A stretch of 64,000 nt of DNA from Amia ocellicauda (taxonomy: Eukaryota; Chordata; Actinopteri; Amiiformes; Amiidae). Positions 8,227-18,631 of this stretch are shown one piece after another. Under the pieces are notes generated by a model. The model had not been told where the DNA came from, did no database searches, and saw nothing but the letters and a program-made list of their open reading frames with translations. The position numbers and the translations under genes were made by a program. Position 1 is the first letter of the stretch; each line of letters opens with the position of its first letter. The stretch covers positions 62,001-126,000 of the forward strand of contig NW_027102659.1 of assembly GCF_036373705.1 (NCBI RefSeq), written 5' to 3'.

Positions 8227-10261
8227 ATGTCCGGAAACAACATCAGCGACTTCGATTTAAACGAGTTTTTAGGCAAGTCTTCAGATTCTTTTCATTGACT
8301 CAGAGCGTGTTGTGTGCATGTATTGTAAATAAGGCTATAACATCTGTTTTAAGTTTTGTAAAATTATTTTTCAGCCAGTCAACAGGAGTTAATTCCAAAC
8401 GCTGAGGAGATCATCTGGAACAACGACGGTAAGATTTTTGTGTTTGCGCTCATGGGTTCTTATGTATGGGTGTGTGTGGTTTTGAAGCGGCTCATTAGAG
8501 TTATGAAAACGTTTTAATATATATTAATGCCGGTCTCTTTAATTACACAGAAACTATCGAAAGGCCTGTGATTAATGTCTCGACCAAGAGAAGTGGTTGT
8601 CCCTAGACAGGCTGTCTGCCGACCGGGTAAGAACTAAACCCCTGTTTGTTTGTATAACGTTTCTGTAAGATGTTTGAGTCCAGTTTTGTTAATTTTAAAA
8701 AAATTATCCTGTCTAACAGTATTAAGAAACGTGGTTCGAGACAACGAAAGGCCTTCCACATCGAGGGCTTGTTTCGTTTTACCTTCGAGAACCGTAACCT
8801 TTCAAGAATCTGAAAGGCCGTCAGCCCCGGTATCTGATAGCTGTGAGTATATGTCTGCAGCCTGTAAGAGGTTAAAGCTTTTTATAAAGCGGTGTGGTTA
8901 AAGGTTAAACATGTCTCTTACCTTCACAGCGGTGCAAAAAGCTAAACCAGCCGAAAAACATAAGAAACGATTATTCTGTGGAGGTAAGTAAGATCTTTCA
9001 AACTTTAATGTTTTTAAAAGGGCTTTGTTTGCCCGTTGAGGGCTAATATTTAAGCGATGGGTGACCGTTTCCTGTAGGGCGGGGGGTTCTGGGAAAGATC
9101 TTTAGAAGTCCGGACAGATCTAGGCTTGTTTCTGGGGAACGTGTTTAGAAATGACCGATTGCCGTACCGTCTGGTTAGGAAGTAAAGCCGTCCGAAAGGG
9201 TTTAGTAAGTTGTTTGGCTTATCTCCCGCTATTATACTTCTGTTTTAAAGTGGTTGTAGGAAAAGGCTTGAAGGTGTTCATTGTATTTAATATTTAAACA
9301 GATCGTGAAAACGTTTGTGAAACAGGAAGTCCCGGGATCAGGAAGCGTTTACACTTGGAAGGTTCGTTTAAAAATGAAATGTTGTTGTGTGTGTGTGTGT
9401 TTTATTAACAATATTACAGTTTTTAAAGAAACATTTAAGAAACAGTTTATTTACAGCGGCTTCTCTGTTTTACATTTATTATCAAGTCCTAATAAATATA
9501 TTGTCTGTAAATAATAAGGCGTTGTAGTGAATGTCTAAGGCTATTTTCAAAGGTCTAAAAAAGCTAAAGGTTTTGAATGTGCTGGACATGTTGTTTTAAG
9601 TTTGATTTCTGTCTCCGTTTAAAGATGTAAATGTAATGTATATTTTTATTCTTCCCAAGACTCTTGGGATAGTCATTCTGTGGATGAGCTATTGAGGACA
9701 ATTACCCCGTCTAAGTGGGATCAAACATCTTCCCCGGTGAGATCACCGAGAGGATCCCCCACGGTGGTCTTGGAGACCCCCCAACATCTACTCAGGCCAC
9801 AGCCTTCTGGGGGTAATTCAACACCCCAGATTCAGCCCGCCGCATTGTCGGGCGGAACAAATACAGGCATCCAACAACCTCAGGGGTCGCCGTCAGTCAG
9901 GGCTGACACACCACCCAACGACGGCCTGGTTTCAACATCGTCCCCCCAGACCCGTTTCTTGGCTACAGAAACGCGGAACAGTACCCCGCGCTTGGCCAGG
10001 GTGTCACCGCAAACGCCTTCTTGGTCTCCGTCCATGAGTATACGCTCGCTCCCTGCCTCCTTCGACCGAGATTTACCGGAGCGACCATCCTTTGAAGCTG
10101 AGCCAGGCCACCAGCCCCCGGAGCTACTTCCTGAAGGTCGGCATGAGTTGCTACATACTTAGTTACAAAATCAAAGACTTGTGTTAGTGGGGCAAAACCT
10201 GGTGATAGAGAGCCAAAACACCCTTATTAATACCCTTACTAACGAATTGTACCGTATTTAA
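8227..10261 (+). pseudogene. seven-exon spliced gene, copy 2 (exon 3 frameshift, exon 7 stop)
   Basis: Predicted exons 8227-8272, 8375-8428, 8551-8626, 8720-8842, 8930-8983, 9302-9361 and 9660-10261. Introns 2-6 are GT-AG; intron 1 has a GC donor (AG|GCAAGT). Every junction is phase 1, and the frame entering exon 7 matches its long open frame, which is strong support. The product is Pro/Ser-rich and mostly disordered, with repeated ERP[SV] motifs in exons 3, 4 and 7. The C terminus is leucine-rich and helical. I do not recognise a family. Copy 2 has an intact exon 1 but lacks 8 bp of exon 3, which breaks the frame, and has TAG at 10160-10162 cutting 33 residues. A polyadenylation signal follows at 10308. 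Confidence 0.7.
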
Positions 10262-10307
10262 TGTATTAATAGACACAAAACGCCTTACTATTGTGGGTTG
10301 TTGGAAA

Positions 10308-10313
10308 AATAAA
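10308..10313 (+). terminator. AATAAA polyadenylation signal after the spliced gene
   Basis: About 50 bp past the last in-frame stop (10261), in an A-rich stretch. Present in copies 3-5 too. It fits exon 7 being terminal. Confidence 0.5.
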
Positions 10314-10423
10314 AAATAAATTAAAAAATGTCCTGACTTGGTAAAAGAACTCACAAACTAAAGGATTATGAACATGCTAGGGCCCCAAAAAGACCTTCCC
10401 GAGAGAACATCCCCGGCCCTGTT

Positions 10424-11242
10424 GTGAACTCCTCTGATGTCCCAATGAACCTGGAACTATTACAAATGATAAATAATTTAAATAACCCCCAATTACCACC
10501 GATAGAATGTGAATTAACAGACTTACCGGTGAACCCCGACCTGTTACAGATGGTCAATGATCTAAATAACCACCTCCCACCGGTAGCGCTTATAGAGGTT
10601 CACCCCCTAGTTCACCCCGATTTGTTTGAAATGGTGGAGGCTTTGGAGGAGCTACCCCGACCAAATTCTGCCCCTATTATAAATTATTTGAGACAATTAG
10701 AACACAGGATGGCGGCAGAAGCAGCCATCACTATAGAGGAGGGTCTTGACATTAACCGGTTGGATATCTTTGAAGGACTTTTACAGGCTTTAAATGAGCC
10801 TCCTCAAAAAGGGGGTTTTGTAGATGTCAGCAGTGGGGGTGTTCGGAATGTGGAGGGTTCTGAGACTGATAAGGCTGTGGAGGACATGCTCTGTGAGAAT
10901 GTAGGGGGTGAAGGCTTTGTTCAAAATGATGATGTGTCCAAGAGTACCAGTGATCCCGTGATTATAGATAGACCGGCCTATAACAATTTTGAAATGATTC
11001 AGCGTTTTAATTTTGCAGAACTTTTAAATTGTGACAATTATGCAGAAATATTTGTCAACATACACGAGGCCTTGCAGAAAATGCTTGAACAGGTTGCTGA
11101 AAGGGTCAGACCTCGAGATGTTGTACAGTTAGAACTCAGAGGGGATGATTTGTTTAGCAACCTATCTGTAATGCTGAGTGGAGATAATTTAGATGTCTGG
11201 CTAAAATCGAAGCGTTATTGCAAAGTAACGCAGCCATCTTAG
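10424..11242 (+). CDS. LLQMVNDLN-repeat ORF upstream of PolB, copy 2
   Basis: Open from about 10335; the first ATG in frame is at 10445, so the true start is uncertain and an upstream exon is possible. Residues 8-85 hold three imperfect tandem units of about 27 residues built on the pattern NPDLLQMVNDLNNHLPP, the third more diverged (HPDLFEMVEALEELPRP). The rest is acidic with helical segments. The frame ends at 11242, while the polymerase frame is already open from 11188 one base out of register. The same arrangement occurs in all four copies. It may be the N-terminal extension of PolB or a separate protein; the repeats suggest protein-protein contacts. Confidence 0.65.
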   Translation: MNSSDVPMNLELLQMINNLNNPQLPPIECELTDLPVNPDLLQMVNDLNNHLPPVALIEVHPLVHPDLFEMVEALEELPRPNSAPIINYLRQLEHRMAAEAAITIEEGLDINRLDIFEGLLQALNEPPQKGGFVDVSSGGVRNVEGSETDKAVEDMLCENVGGEGFVQNDDVSKSTSDPVIIDRPAYNNFEMIQRFNFAELLNCDNYAEIFVNIHEALQKMLEQVAERVRPRDVVQLELRGDDLFSNLSVMLSGDNLDVWLKSKRYCKVTQPS

Positions 11243-14200
11243 CTGATGAAAGTCTGTCTCTGGTAATGAATGTGGTTCGTAACCCTGAGGGTGGGGCGCT
11301 TAGAAGACTGTCGAAATGCTTGAAGAACGACATAATTAGGACCAAGCTCAGGCAATTAGTGGTGAGTTCCAGTGGGGACAATAAGCTCTGTTTTGCTTAC
11401 AGTTTAATAAAACTACTCACCCCCGACATGCCTGAACCCCAAGCTCTGCAAGAGGCTTTAATGCTTCATCAGAGGGCCGGCTTAAACTCTCAACAGATGG
11501 TTACCTTTTCAGACATCACCAAGTTTGAGGAGTTGTTGTCTTTAAAAATTGTTGTGTGGTACCGTTGTGAGGTAAAGGAAGTATTTGTGAAATTTCAGAT
11601 ACATCCTGAAACCCATACACAGACACTGTTTCTCTTCCTAAGTGATAGTCATTACTTTGGAATAAAGAGTTTGACGGCTTTTTTGGGTTGTTCGTATGTT
11701 TGTCATTGGTGTTATAAGGCCTTCATTGATAAGCTTAAGCACCGCTGTGACGGTTACTGTAACGTCTGTTTCAATCCGCAATGTCGTAAGGGTTTGGCCC
11801 CTACCATCCGATGTAAAGATTGCTTAAGGATTTGTCTCTCAGCGTTCTGTTTTTCCGAGCATAAGGTACAGAGGGCCGCTGCTGAGGGGGTTAAAAAACG
11901 GAGTTATTGTGATCAAACTAAATATTGCCCGCAGTGTTGCCTCCAGTACCGTTTTCATGAGGTTAAACCACACAAATGTCTGGAGCCGAGATGCAGGATC
12001 TGTAATGCTGATTTAACCCCGGGGTCCGAACACCAGTGCTTTATTCAGCCGGTTAAAAAGGAGCCGCCGCACAACCGGTATGTCTTTTTTGCTTTTGAAT
12101 GCCGGCAAGAAAACGGGGTCCACGTTGCTAATTATATACACTGTATTGACATGTTGGATCGTGAGTGGTCAGCTAGCGGTGAGAGTTGTGTCAGGGATTT
12201 CTTTACGCGGTATCGCGGTCCAAAATACCTCAATTACACATTTATTGCCCACAATGCTAAGGGTTATGATTCTTACATTTTGATGAAGTATCTGGTGGAA
12301 AATGGGGTGACCCCAAAAATAATAGCTCAGGGTAGCAAGATCATGTGTTTCACCGACGAAGCTTTCAACTAACGTTACATAGACTCGTTAAATTTCCTCC
12401 CCATGAAATTGAGCGCTTTGCCTAAGGCTCTGGGTTTTGAGGCTCAGAAGAAAGGTTGGTTCTGCCATTTTTTTAATACTAAGGACACTCAAAATTATCG
12501 AGGGTCCTACCCGCCCGCCTCTTATTATGGGGTTGATACTATGATGTCTCATGAGAGGGAGGAATTCTTTAAATGGTACAATACGGTTAAGGGAGGTGTT
12601 TTTGATTTCCGAGAAGAGATGGCCTCTTATTGTAAAAATGATGTGGTGATCCTTAAAGAAGCCTGTGTGCGTTTCTGCGCCGAGGTTATCAACACATCGG
12701 GTCTCGACCCTTTGCAAAGTGTGACCATAACGTCTCTCTGCATGAAAATGTATCGGTCCAATTTCTTGCAGAAAAACACTATAGCGGTCACCACTTCTGA
12801 CAACTATCGTGCTAGACAAAAGAACTTTTCGACTGTCTCCATACAGTGGCTGGAATACCTGAGTGCCCGGGATAACATCTTCATCAGACATGCTTTAAAT
12901 CAAGGGGAAGTCAAAATGGGGCCTTACTACTTAGACGGTTTTAGCGACGTGTCCGGGCGGCGTACCGCTTATGAGTTTGCAGGTTGTATTTACCATGGCT
13001 GTCCTCAGTGCTTCGACCCAAACACCTTTAACCCCGTAACACAAAAACTCTGCGGTGATATGTACTATGATTTCCAGGAACGAATTGAAACTTTAAAAAA
13101 CACCTATGGTTTGAACGTGCTGGTGATTTGGAAACACGAGTGGACGACCCTGAAGCAACAGGAAGCGGGGGTACAACGGTTTATGGAAACCTTGGACTTT
13201 CCTGAACGTCTAGAGCCCCGGGATGCGTTATTTGGGGGTCGTACCAACGCCCTCTGTTTACATTATGAGGTAAAGGAGGGTGAGAGAGTAGATTACTATG
13301 ATTTCACCAGTCTGTACCCTTATGTCAACAAGACCAAAATGTACCCGGTGGGGCGTCCAACCATTGTTTATCGTGACTTTCTCGAAATCGGACATTACTT
13401 TGGTTTGATCAAAGTCACCATGTACCCTCCTCGCGAGCTGTTCTTACCCATGTTGCCTTACAGGTGTTCGGGAAAATTGATGTTCCCTCTGTGTAGAACG
13501 TGTGTGGAAACTGAAAATCAAACTACCTCTTGTCTGCACAGTGATGAAGAGAGAGCGCTGACGGGTGTCTGGTGTAGCATTGAGCTTGACAAGGCGGTGT
13601 AGAAAGGTTACAGAGTCGGTAAGGTGAATGAGGTTTGGCATTTTTCTGAAAAATCTGATACTCTTTTTGCTGATTACATTATGACCCATCTGAAAGGGAA
13701 ACAGGAGGCATCGGGCTATCCCTCATGGTGTGTTGACTCCGCGGCCAAAGAGCGATACGTTCAGCAATATTTTGAAAAGGAAGGGATCCGTCTAGAGCCG
13801 GGGAACATAACTGTAAACCCCGCCAAGAGACAAATGTCCAAACTGATTTTAAACAGTCTGTGGGGTAAGTTTGGGGAAAGAAATTACCGTCTAAACACAA
13901 CCTTGATTAAAACCCCTGAACAGTTTATAGAATTTATGTTTTCCAAACAACATGCAGTATCACACTTTCAATTCTTAAATGACCACGTGGCACAGGTCCA
14001 GTGGAGGGCCCCTAAAGATTTCCCCACCAAACAGGGGAACGTTAATGTTTTCATAGCGGTTTTTACCACGGCTTACGCCCGGCTTGAACTGTACAACTTA
14101 ATGGATCAGTTGCAGGAACGCACGCTCTATCATGATACTGACTCTGTAATCTTTGTCACCAGGCCAGGGGATTGGGTCCCTCCCCTCGGGGACTACCTTG

Positions 14201-14556
14201 GGGAGTTAACGAGCGAACTAGATCCTCAGGACCACATAGTGGAGTTTGTTTCAGGGGGTCCTAAGACTTACGCATACAGAACGGCTGCGGGTAAGACCTG
14301 TATGAAAGTTAAGGGTTTCACTCTGAACCATTGTAACAACAAGCTCATTAACATCAAGTCTCTGACGACCCTGGTAGAAAGTTTTGTAACCGAGAAAGAC
14401 GCGCCTCCTCGTGAGATTATTACAGCCGGAAATCAGATCTATCGCAATAAAAAGGGGTAAATGTTGGAAAATAGATCACTAAACAAACGATTCAGGGTGG
14501 TGTACAATAAAAGAGTGTTGAAGACTGATTATACCACTCTGCCTTATGGATATTAG
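11188..14556 (+). pseudogene. POLB: protein-primed family B DNA polymerase, copy 2 (three in-frame stops)
   Basis: Polinton replicative polymerase. The N-terminal part is a cysteine-rich zinc-finger-like region (about 11690-12050, CxxC pairs). Next come exonuclease motifs: FAFE near 12088, IAHNAKGYD near 12244 (Exo II) and YCKNDVVILK near 12629 (Exo III). The palm has motif A DFTSLYP (near 13300), motif B KLILNSLWGKFG (near 13840) and motif C YHDTDS (14128). Stops: TAA 12370-12372 (shared by all copies), TAG 13600-13602 and TAA 14458-14460 (both private). The gene ends at 14556, overlapping the ATPase start by 11 bp. Apart from these stops the frame is open, so the lesions are recent. Confidence 0.93.
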
Positions 14557-15217
14557 CGGTGGTTTTGATAACAGACTTCAACACCCTTTCTCCTGTATTA
14601 TAGCTGGTCCCTCCAATTCGGGGAAGAGCTATCTTATAAAGAACATCATAGAAGATGTGGACGCAACCAAGTCCCAAGCTCTTGACAACATAGTGTGGTG
14701 TTACTCTTGCTGGCAACCTCTCTACGATGATTTGGCTTCGAAAAAAAATAATCTGAAATTTGTGCAAGGTCTCCCCGCCTTGTTGTGTGACGATGACTTG
14801 TTCCCGCCCGGTCAAACTAATCTAGTGATCCTTGATGACCTGATGGAGCAGGCCGGTGACAACAGTGAAGTGGAAAAAGCTTTCACAAAGTACACTCATC
14901 ATAGGAATTTAAGTATTATTTATTTAGTTCAAAATCTATTTTTTCAAGGTAAAAAAAGCCGCACTATTAATTTAAATGCCAATTATATAATTCTTTTTAA
15001 AAACCCCAGAGATAAACTACAGGTCACCGTCTTGGCTCGTCAAATGTACCCTAACCAGACCAAGTTCTTTTTGGAGGCATTTGAGGATGCCACCAAAAAA
15101 CCCTACGGGTACTTGATTGCAGACTTAAAAGCACAAACCCCAGAAGACTTTCGCCTCAGAACAGGTTTGTGCCCGCCCGATTGGCCGGCAGTGTATGTGC
15201 TAAAGAAAAGGAAATAA
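14546..15217 (+). CDS. ATP: A32-type genome packaging ATPase, copy 2
   Basis: FtsK/HerA-superfamily ATPase of Polintons, adintoviruses and NCLDV (vaccinia A32 type), which would drive DNA into preformed capsids. 223 residues with Walker A GPSNSGKS (21-28), Walker B LVILDD (93-98), then NLSIIYLVQN as a sensor-like strand. The start ATG overlaps the end of the polymerase frame. No lesions. It is intact in all four copies, unlike most neighbours. Next in line are the small basic protein (6 bp away) and the 247-residue protein, so the three may share a transcript. Confidence 0.93.
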   Translation: MDISGGFDNRLQHPFSCIIAGPSNSGKSYLIKNIIEDVDATKSQALDNIVWCYSCWQPLYDDLASKKNNLKFVQGLPALLCDDDLFPPGQTNLVILDDLMEQAGDNSEVEKAFTKYTHHRNLSIIYLVQNLFFQGKKSRTINLNANYIILFKNPRDKLQVTVLARQMYPNQTKFFLEAFEDATKKPYGYLIADLKAQTPEDFRLRTGLCPPDWPAVYVLKKRK

Positions 15218-15223
15218 ATAAGA

Positions 15224-15559
15224 ATGTCTGTTCGGATTAAAAGAAATCTGCCACTTTTGCAAATGTTATTTGAGGGGAGCCCGCGCCATAGGAAAGCTGT
15301 GCTGGCAGGGGCCCCCTCGGATTTGATCGAGACCCTGTGTGAAATAGCTTTTAACATCTTACGTGGTAATATACCCCTAACCCCTTCTCAACATTCTAAA
15401 CTCAAAAAACAAAAAGCGGTTATCAAGATCATCGCTAATAAGAAGTATTCTATTAAAAGAAAAAGAAAGAAGATTAATCAAACCGGGGGTTTTATAGGAC
15501 CGCTGTTGAGCATAGCCGTGCCTTTCCTAACCAGTCTTCTAGCTTCCAGAGTGGGTTAA
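15224..15559 (+). CDS. small basic structural-type protein, copy 2
   Basis: 111 residues with a strongly basic middle (KKYSIKRKRKK) and a hydrophobic Gly-containing C terminus (GGFIGPLLSIAVPFLTSLL). Small basic proteins with this tail are common between ATPase and capsid genes in Polinton/adintovirus elements, where they are compared with adenovirus core protein pX/mu. That link is from general knowledge, not tested here. Likely a DNA-condensing or membrane-active virion component. TAA is followed by TA and then ATG of the next gene. Confidence 0.6.
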   Translation: MSVRIKRNLPLLQMLFEGSPRHRKAVLAGAPSDLIETLCEIAFNILRGNIPLTPSQHSKLKKQKAVIKIIANKKYSIKRKRKKINQTGGFIGPLLSIAVPFLTSLLASRVG

Positions 15560-15561
15560 TA

Positions 15562-16305
15562 ATGGAATATGCTCAGAAAATGTTTTTGATCCCTCAGGAG
15601 CAGCTTGAGAAACTGAGAAAAAATGTTGTCGGGCCAGAGCCCATTAGACAAACGGCCGAAAACAACCTGGACTCTGAAATGAAAGCTATACAGGCCAGGG
15701 CCGATTTAAATCAGTATTCCAAAGCCCAGTTGTATACCAACACGTTACAGCGCTACCTCCATTTGGTTAGACAGGGTGAAAAAGATCAAAACATTTTAAC
15801 TTTAACCATGGCCTCTCAAGAAAATGGTTCTGGGGCTGATGCGGGGGGTACGGTTGATAAAGATGTTGCGGTGACCGAACCTGTTGAGAGTTCAGAGGGA
15901 GATGTTGTAACGGATGTTTTGAGAAACATGCCGGCCAGAAGCAAAAGACATGCAGAATATATCCTGCACAAAATGGTTCAGAAACCGCGGGTAACGGCTT
16001 GGAATGAACAGGGTGAATTTGTTTTTAAAGGACAACTGATCAAAGGTTCACACATGTTTGATTTGTTGAAGAGTGTCACTAGCACTAATAAGGTACCCGA
16101 TAGTCGCCGACCTGTAGGCTGGAATGCTTTCCTACAGGCGATGGCCTGTCTGAACATGCCCCAATCCACAGTTCCTAACCAGGAAACGCGACAAAAATTC
16201 CATCTGTGTAAAGAGGTGGAGCCTGATCTGACTCCGATATCTCATTACTCTGACCGTGCTGAGCGACCATCCTCAGGATCAATCCATCGTTGGGAAGCTT
16301 ATTAA
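15562..16305 (+). CDS. 247-residue virion-type protein, copy 2
   Basis: Begins MEYAQKMFLIPQEQLEKL. It has a helical N-terminal half (to about residue 75), a variable acidic linker (residues 85-115) and a conserved C-terminal domain (LRNMPARSKRHAEYIL, TAWNEQGEFVFKGQLIKGS, PVGWNAFLQAM). I recognise it as a recurrent gene of animal Polinton/adintovirus-like elements, often next to the small basic protein; its exact role is unknown and a virion component is likely. Start two bases after the previous stop. No lesions. It is the last plus-strand gene; AATAAA follows at 16435. Confidence 0.65.
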   Translation: MEYAQKMFLIPQEQLEKLRKNVVGPEPIRQTAENNLDSEMKAIQARADLNQYSKAQLYTNTLQRYLHLVRQGEKDQNILTLTMASQENGSGADAGGTVDKDVAVTEPVESSEGDVVTDVLRNMPARSKRHAEYILHKMVQKPRVTAWNEQGEFVFKGQLIKGSHMFDLLKSVTSTNKVPDSRRPVGWNAFLQAMACLNMPQSTVPNQETRQKFHLCKEVEPDLTPISHYSDRAERPSSGSIHRWEAY

Positions 16306-16484
16306 TCTCATGTTTTTATTTGTCTCCCCTGTAAATAATGACCCGACAAACAATTTTTTATTTAATTTTTTTTATTTTCAAATGTTGTACATTTATTTAT
16401 AACATAACCCCTGCTTTGTATTAGAATTGTTTTGAATAAAAACAAAACTAATGATTCAAAGGCTGTTTTCATTATTTTTTCACC
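16306..16484. terminator. convergent intergenic region with polyadenylation signals on both strands
   Basis: A/T-rich gap between the two gene blocks. AATAAA on the plus strand at 16435-16440 and on the minus strand at 16392-16397 could end the opposing transcripts. The equivalent gaps are 32305-32483 in copy 3 and 48913-49091 in copy 4. Confidence 0.55.
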
Positions 16485-17042
16485 TTAACACGCATGACAT
16501 CTTTTAAAATCCTCACAAGAACACCCCATCTGTATACATGGCTGGCTAGGGTCGTAAGTCATTGTGTTATAAGGGGGGGTCCACAGTGTACTGACAAACT
16601 CTGCCACTTTTTTATCATTTTGGCCTAAATCCTCACTGTACAAGGCCATAATATCGGGGTATGACCTTCCTTTAGATCTATGATATAAGAAAAACACACA
16701 GTGTTGACCACAAGTGAAGGTCTGAATACTTTGTACTTGACGACCGCTGTAAATGGTTTCTTGACAGTTGTTGAGCAGAAAGTTATTGATCTTCCGAGGG
16801 AAAGGTCTGAAATCCGGGGGGTTTCCATAGGAATCAAAAAATTCACCACGGTGGTCCTCCCTTAGATAAATAGCCAGCCAATGTTCTCCGGGCATATTTT
16901 TAGGGTGTGTGTTGATTATGTACATTGCAGGTAAATTCTTGATCTTAAATTTAGGCAGCTGATCGCAGGCGTAGACTCCTTGAAACAGTTTCCGTGAGCC
17001 GGCCAGGGCATTCATGATGTGGTTGAGCTCTCTGGTGTTCAT
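16485..17042 (-). CDS. PRO: adenain-type cysteine protease, copy 2
   Basis: Processing protease of the adenovirus protease/Ulp1 fold, expected to cleave capsid and core precursors during maturation. Start taken at MNTREL (17042), one base after the capsid stop. 185 residues with His54 (GEHWLAIYL), Asp70 (FFDSYG), Gln107 and Cys115 (TCGQHC). Order and spacing are close to those of adenain. Open in all three copies seen, with few substitutions. Confidence 0.92.
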   Translation of the reverse strand: MNTRELNHIMNALAGSRKLFQGVYACDQLPKFKIKNLPAMYIINTHPKNMPGEHWLAIYLREDHRGEFFDSYGNPPDFRPFPRKINNFLLNNCQETIYSGRQVQSIQTFTCGQHCVFFLYHRSKGRSYPDIMALYSEDLGQNDKKVAEFVSTLWTPPYNTMTYDPSQPCIQMGCSCEDFKRCHAC

Positions 17043-17043
17043 T

Positions 17044-18630
17044 TTAATAATAATCATACAGAACGTTTCTCCTCTGATTCACCTCAATAATGTTGTCAAA
17101 CACAGCATACACGACCATATTTACAGTGCGTGGTAGAGGCTGCTTGAAACGCATCTCCAAACGCATATTGCCCGTCTTCATCAGTGAAAAATGTTGTCCA
17201 CACTCTTCATCAGGGGTCAGGTTGAAACCGTTCAGGGTGTAACCGCTGCAGTATTCCCGGCGATCGATCAGCAGAGTTTGATCCTTGAGATGACGACCCG
17301 TAGCCAGTACTAGACTGTAATATTCACGAACCGCATTGCCGTTTTCAAAGTCAGGTTGAAAAGGTCTGGATGGAACCTGCACACCATCGACGTACAACGC
17401 TATAAATTCCGCGTTAAAATGTTTAAAGTTAAAGGGGTTCTTGTTGTAAACCCCGGTAAATGCATCATTATCCACGAGACCTATAATAACCTGTTTTGGG
17501 AGCTGTCCTAGAAACAGATTTTCCTGGTTCATCACCCGTGTCCCTGCGGGGATACTGTGGACTTTCATATAGACTCTTTCGATCGGGTACTTGGCGTTTG
17601 CCGTCATTAACGCCTGCGTGTGTCCTAGTTTAACCGCCGGGGAGACGGACACTTTCTTCACAAACAGCGAGGCCAATAATATGGTCAGTTTATATTTTTC
17701 AGTATCAGGGGTCATCAGACAAAAAGCACTTTTACTACGGATCATTTTAATTTTAATGTCTACCCCGTTGAGCATGAGTTTTTCTTGGAAAAATATGTCT
17801 GCATGGATATGCCCCATTAGCTCAAAGGTCCTCCCTTCTGTTGAAGAGGCCGTTCTTTTTTGAAAACCCTTATTGAGTCCCTCTGGATCCTTGTCGTCCA
17901 TAGCTTCCGGGATGTCTTTGAAGAAAAGGCCGGGGCTGAACTGTTTGCTCAGGGTCTCCTCACTATAATTAAGGATACACTCCATCATGGCTCTATAGGG
18001 GTAAGTATTGCTGCTTTGACTAATGAGCCGATCTCCCAGGGTCACATCCACCTGTGAAAACATGGTGGCCACCGGGTAATTGATGACCCCAGCGTTGGCC
18101 GTCTTCTCGATTGCATCGCCATCCTCATCAGTCACTTTACAGTTCATTAAAATAAATGTGTTATTCAAATCAATATAATCCTCGCCATTGCCAGCTATAA
18201 AAAACTCCAGAGGGGCCGTGTCTGAAATTTCCACGATATGTTGGAGAATGAGAGATTCTTCGTTTTTTGTTAGCCACGGATCTTCGTCGCCCCCTGGTGG
18301 ACACATGCTGTTTCTTCTTTTACCCCCCCTCCTCGCCATTACCATGAGACCCGAACCCTCCTGATGCTCATGGCTAGCTGCCCGGTTCATAACATTGGTG
18401 AACACGTCACTAACAATATTTTTAGCCGCTGATTTCAAGTGGGGTCTGGCTATAGCAAAGCCTCTCTTAAGCAGGGGTACGGCCATTCTAAAGAGACCAC
18501 GAAAGAGTCCTCCTAGACCGGCGCCATACATTGTGGGGGCTCCTACAATACCGGGCAAGCCGTTCCCGGCTTGCATCTTGTAATAATCCACATAGGCGCT
18601 AGGATCTACATAACCCCTCGAGGTAGCCAT
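17044..18630 (-). pseudogene. in-frame fusion of pVI/pX-like minor protein and major capsid protein, copy 2
   Basis: In copy 4 two overlapping genes lie here: a minor protein and the major capsid protein (MCP). In copy 2 about 211 bp are missing at 18228, with short TT microhomology. The minor protein (GLGGLFRGLFRM, basic tail KRRNS) therefore runs in frame into the MCP, which loses about its first 40 residues including the natural start. The MCP part keeps the double jelly-roll signatures (SNTYPYRAMMECILNYSEE, NPFNFKHFNAEFIALYVDG). The reading frame is open for 528 residues. Such a fused protein would probably not build normal capsomers. The N-terminal start of the minor protein is intact here, unlike copies 3 and 4. 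Confidence 0.85.
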
Positions 18631-18631
18631 T

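Noticed and set aside
9449-9513. Possible extra exon after TATTTACAG
   Set aside because: It is preceded by an AG and a reading frame, but the phase-1 chain already links exon 6 to exon 7 without it and no good donor follows.
12388-12891. 167-codon open frame on the minus strand, seen in all copies
   Set aside because: Antisense to the polymerase exonuclease region; its persistence follows from codon use of the polymerase.
17591-17863. Plus-strand frames antisense to the capsid gene
   Set aside because: Shadow frames; they vary in length between copies and have no promoter or family match.
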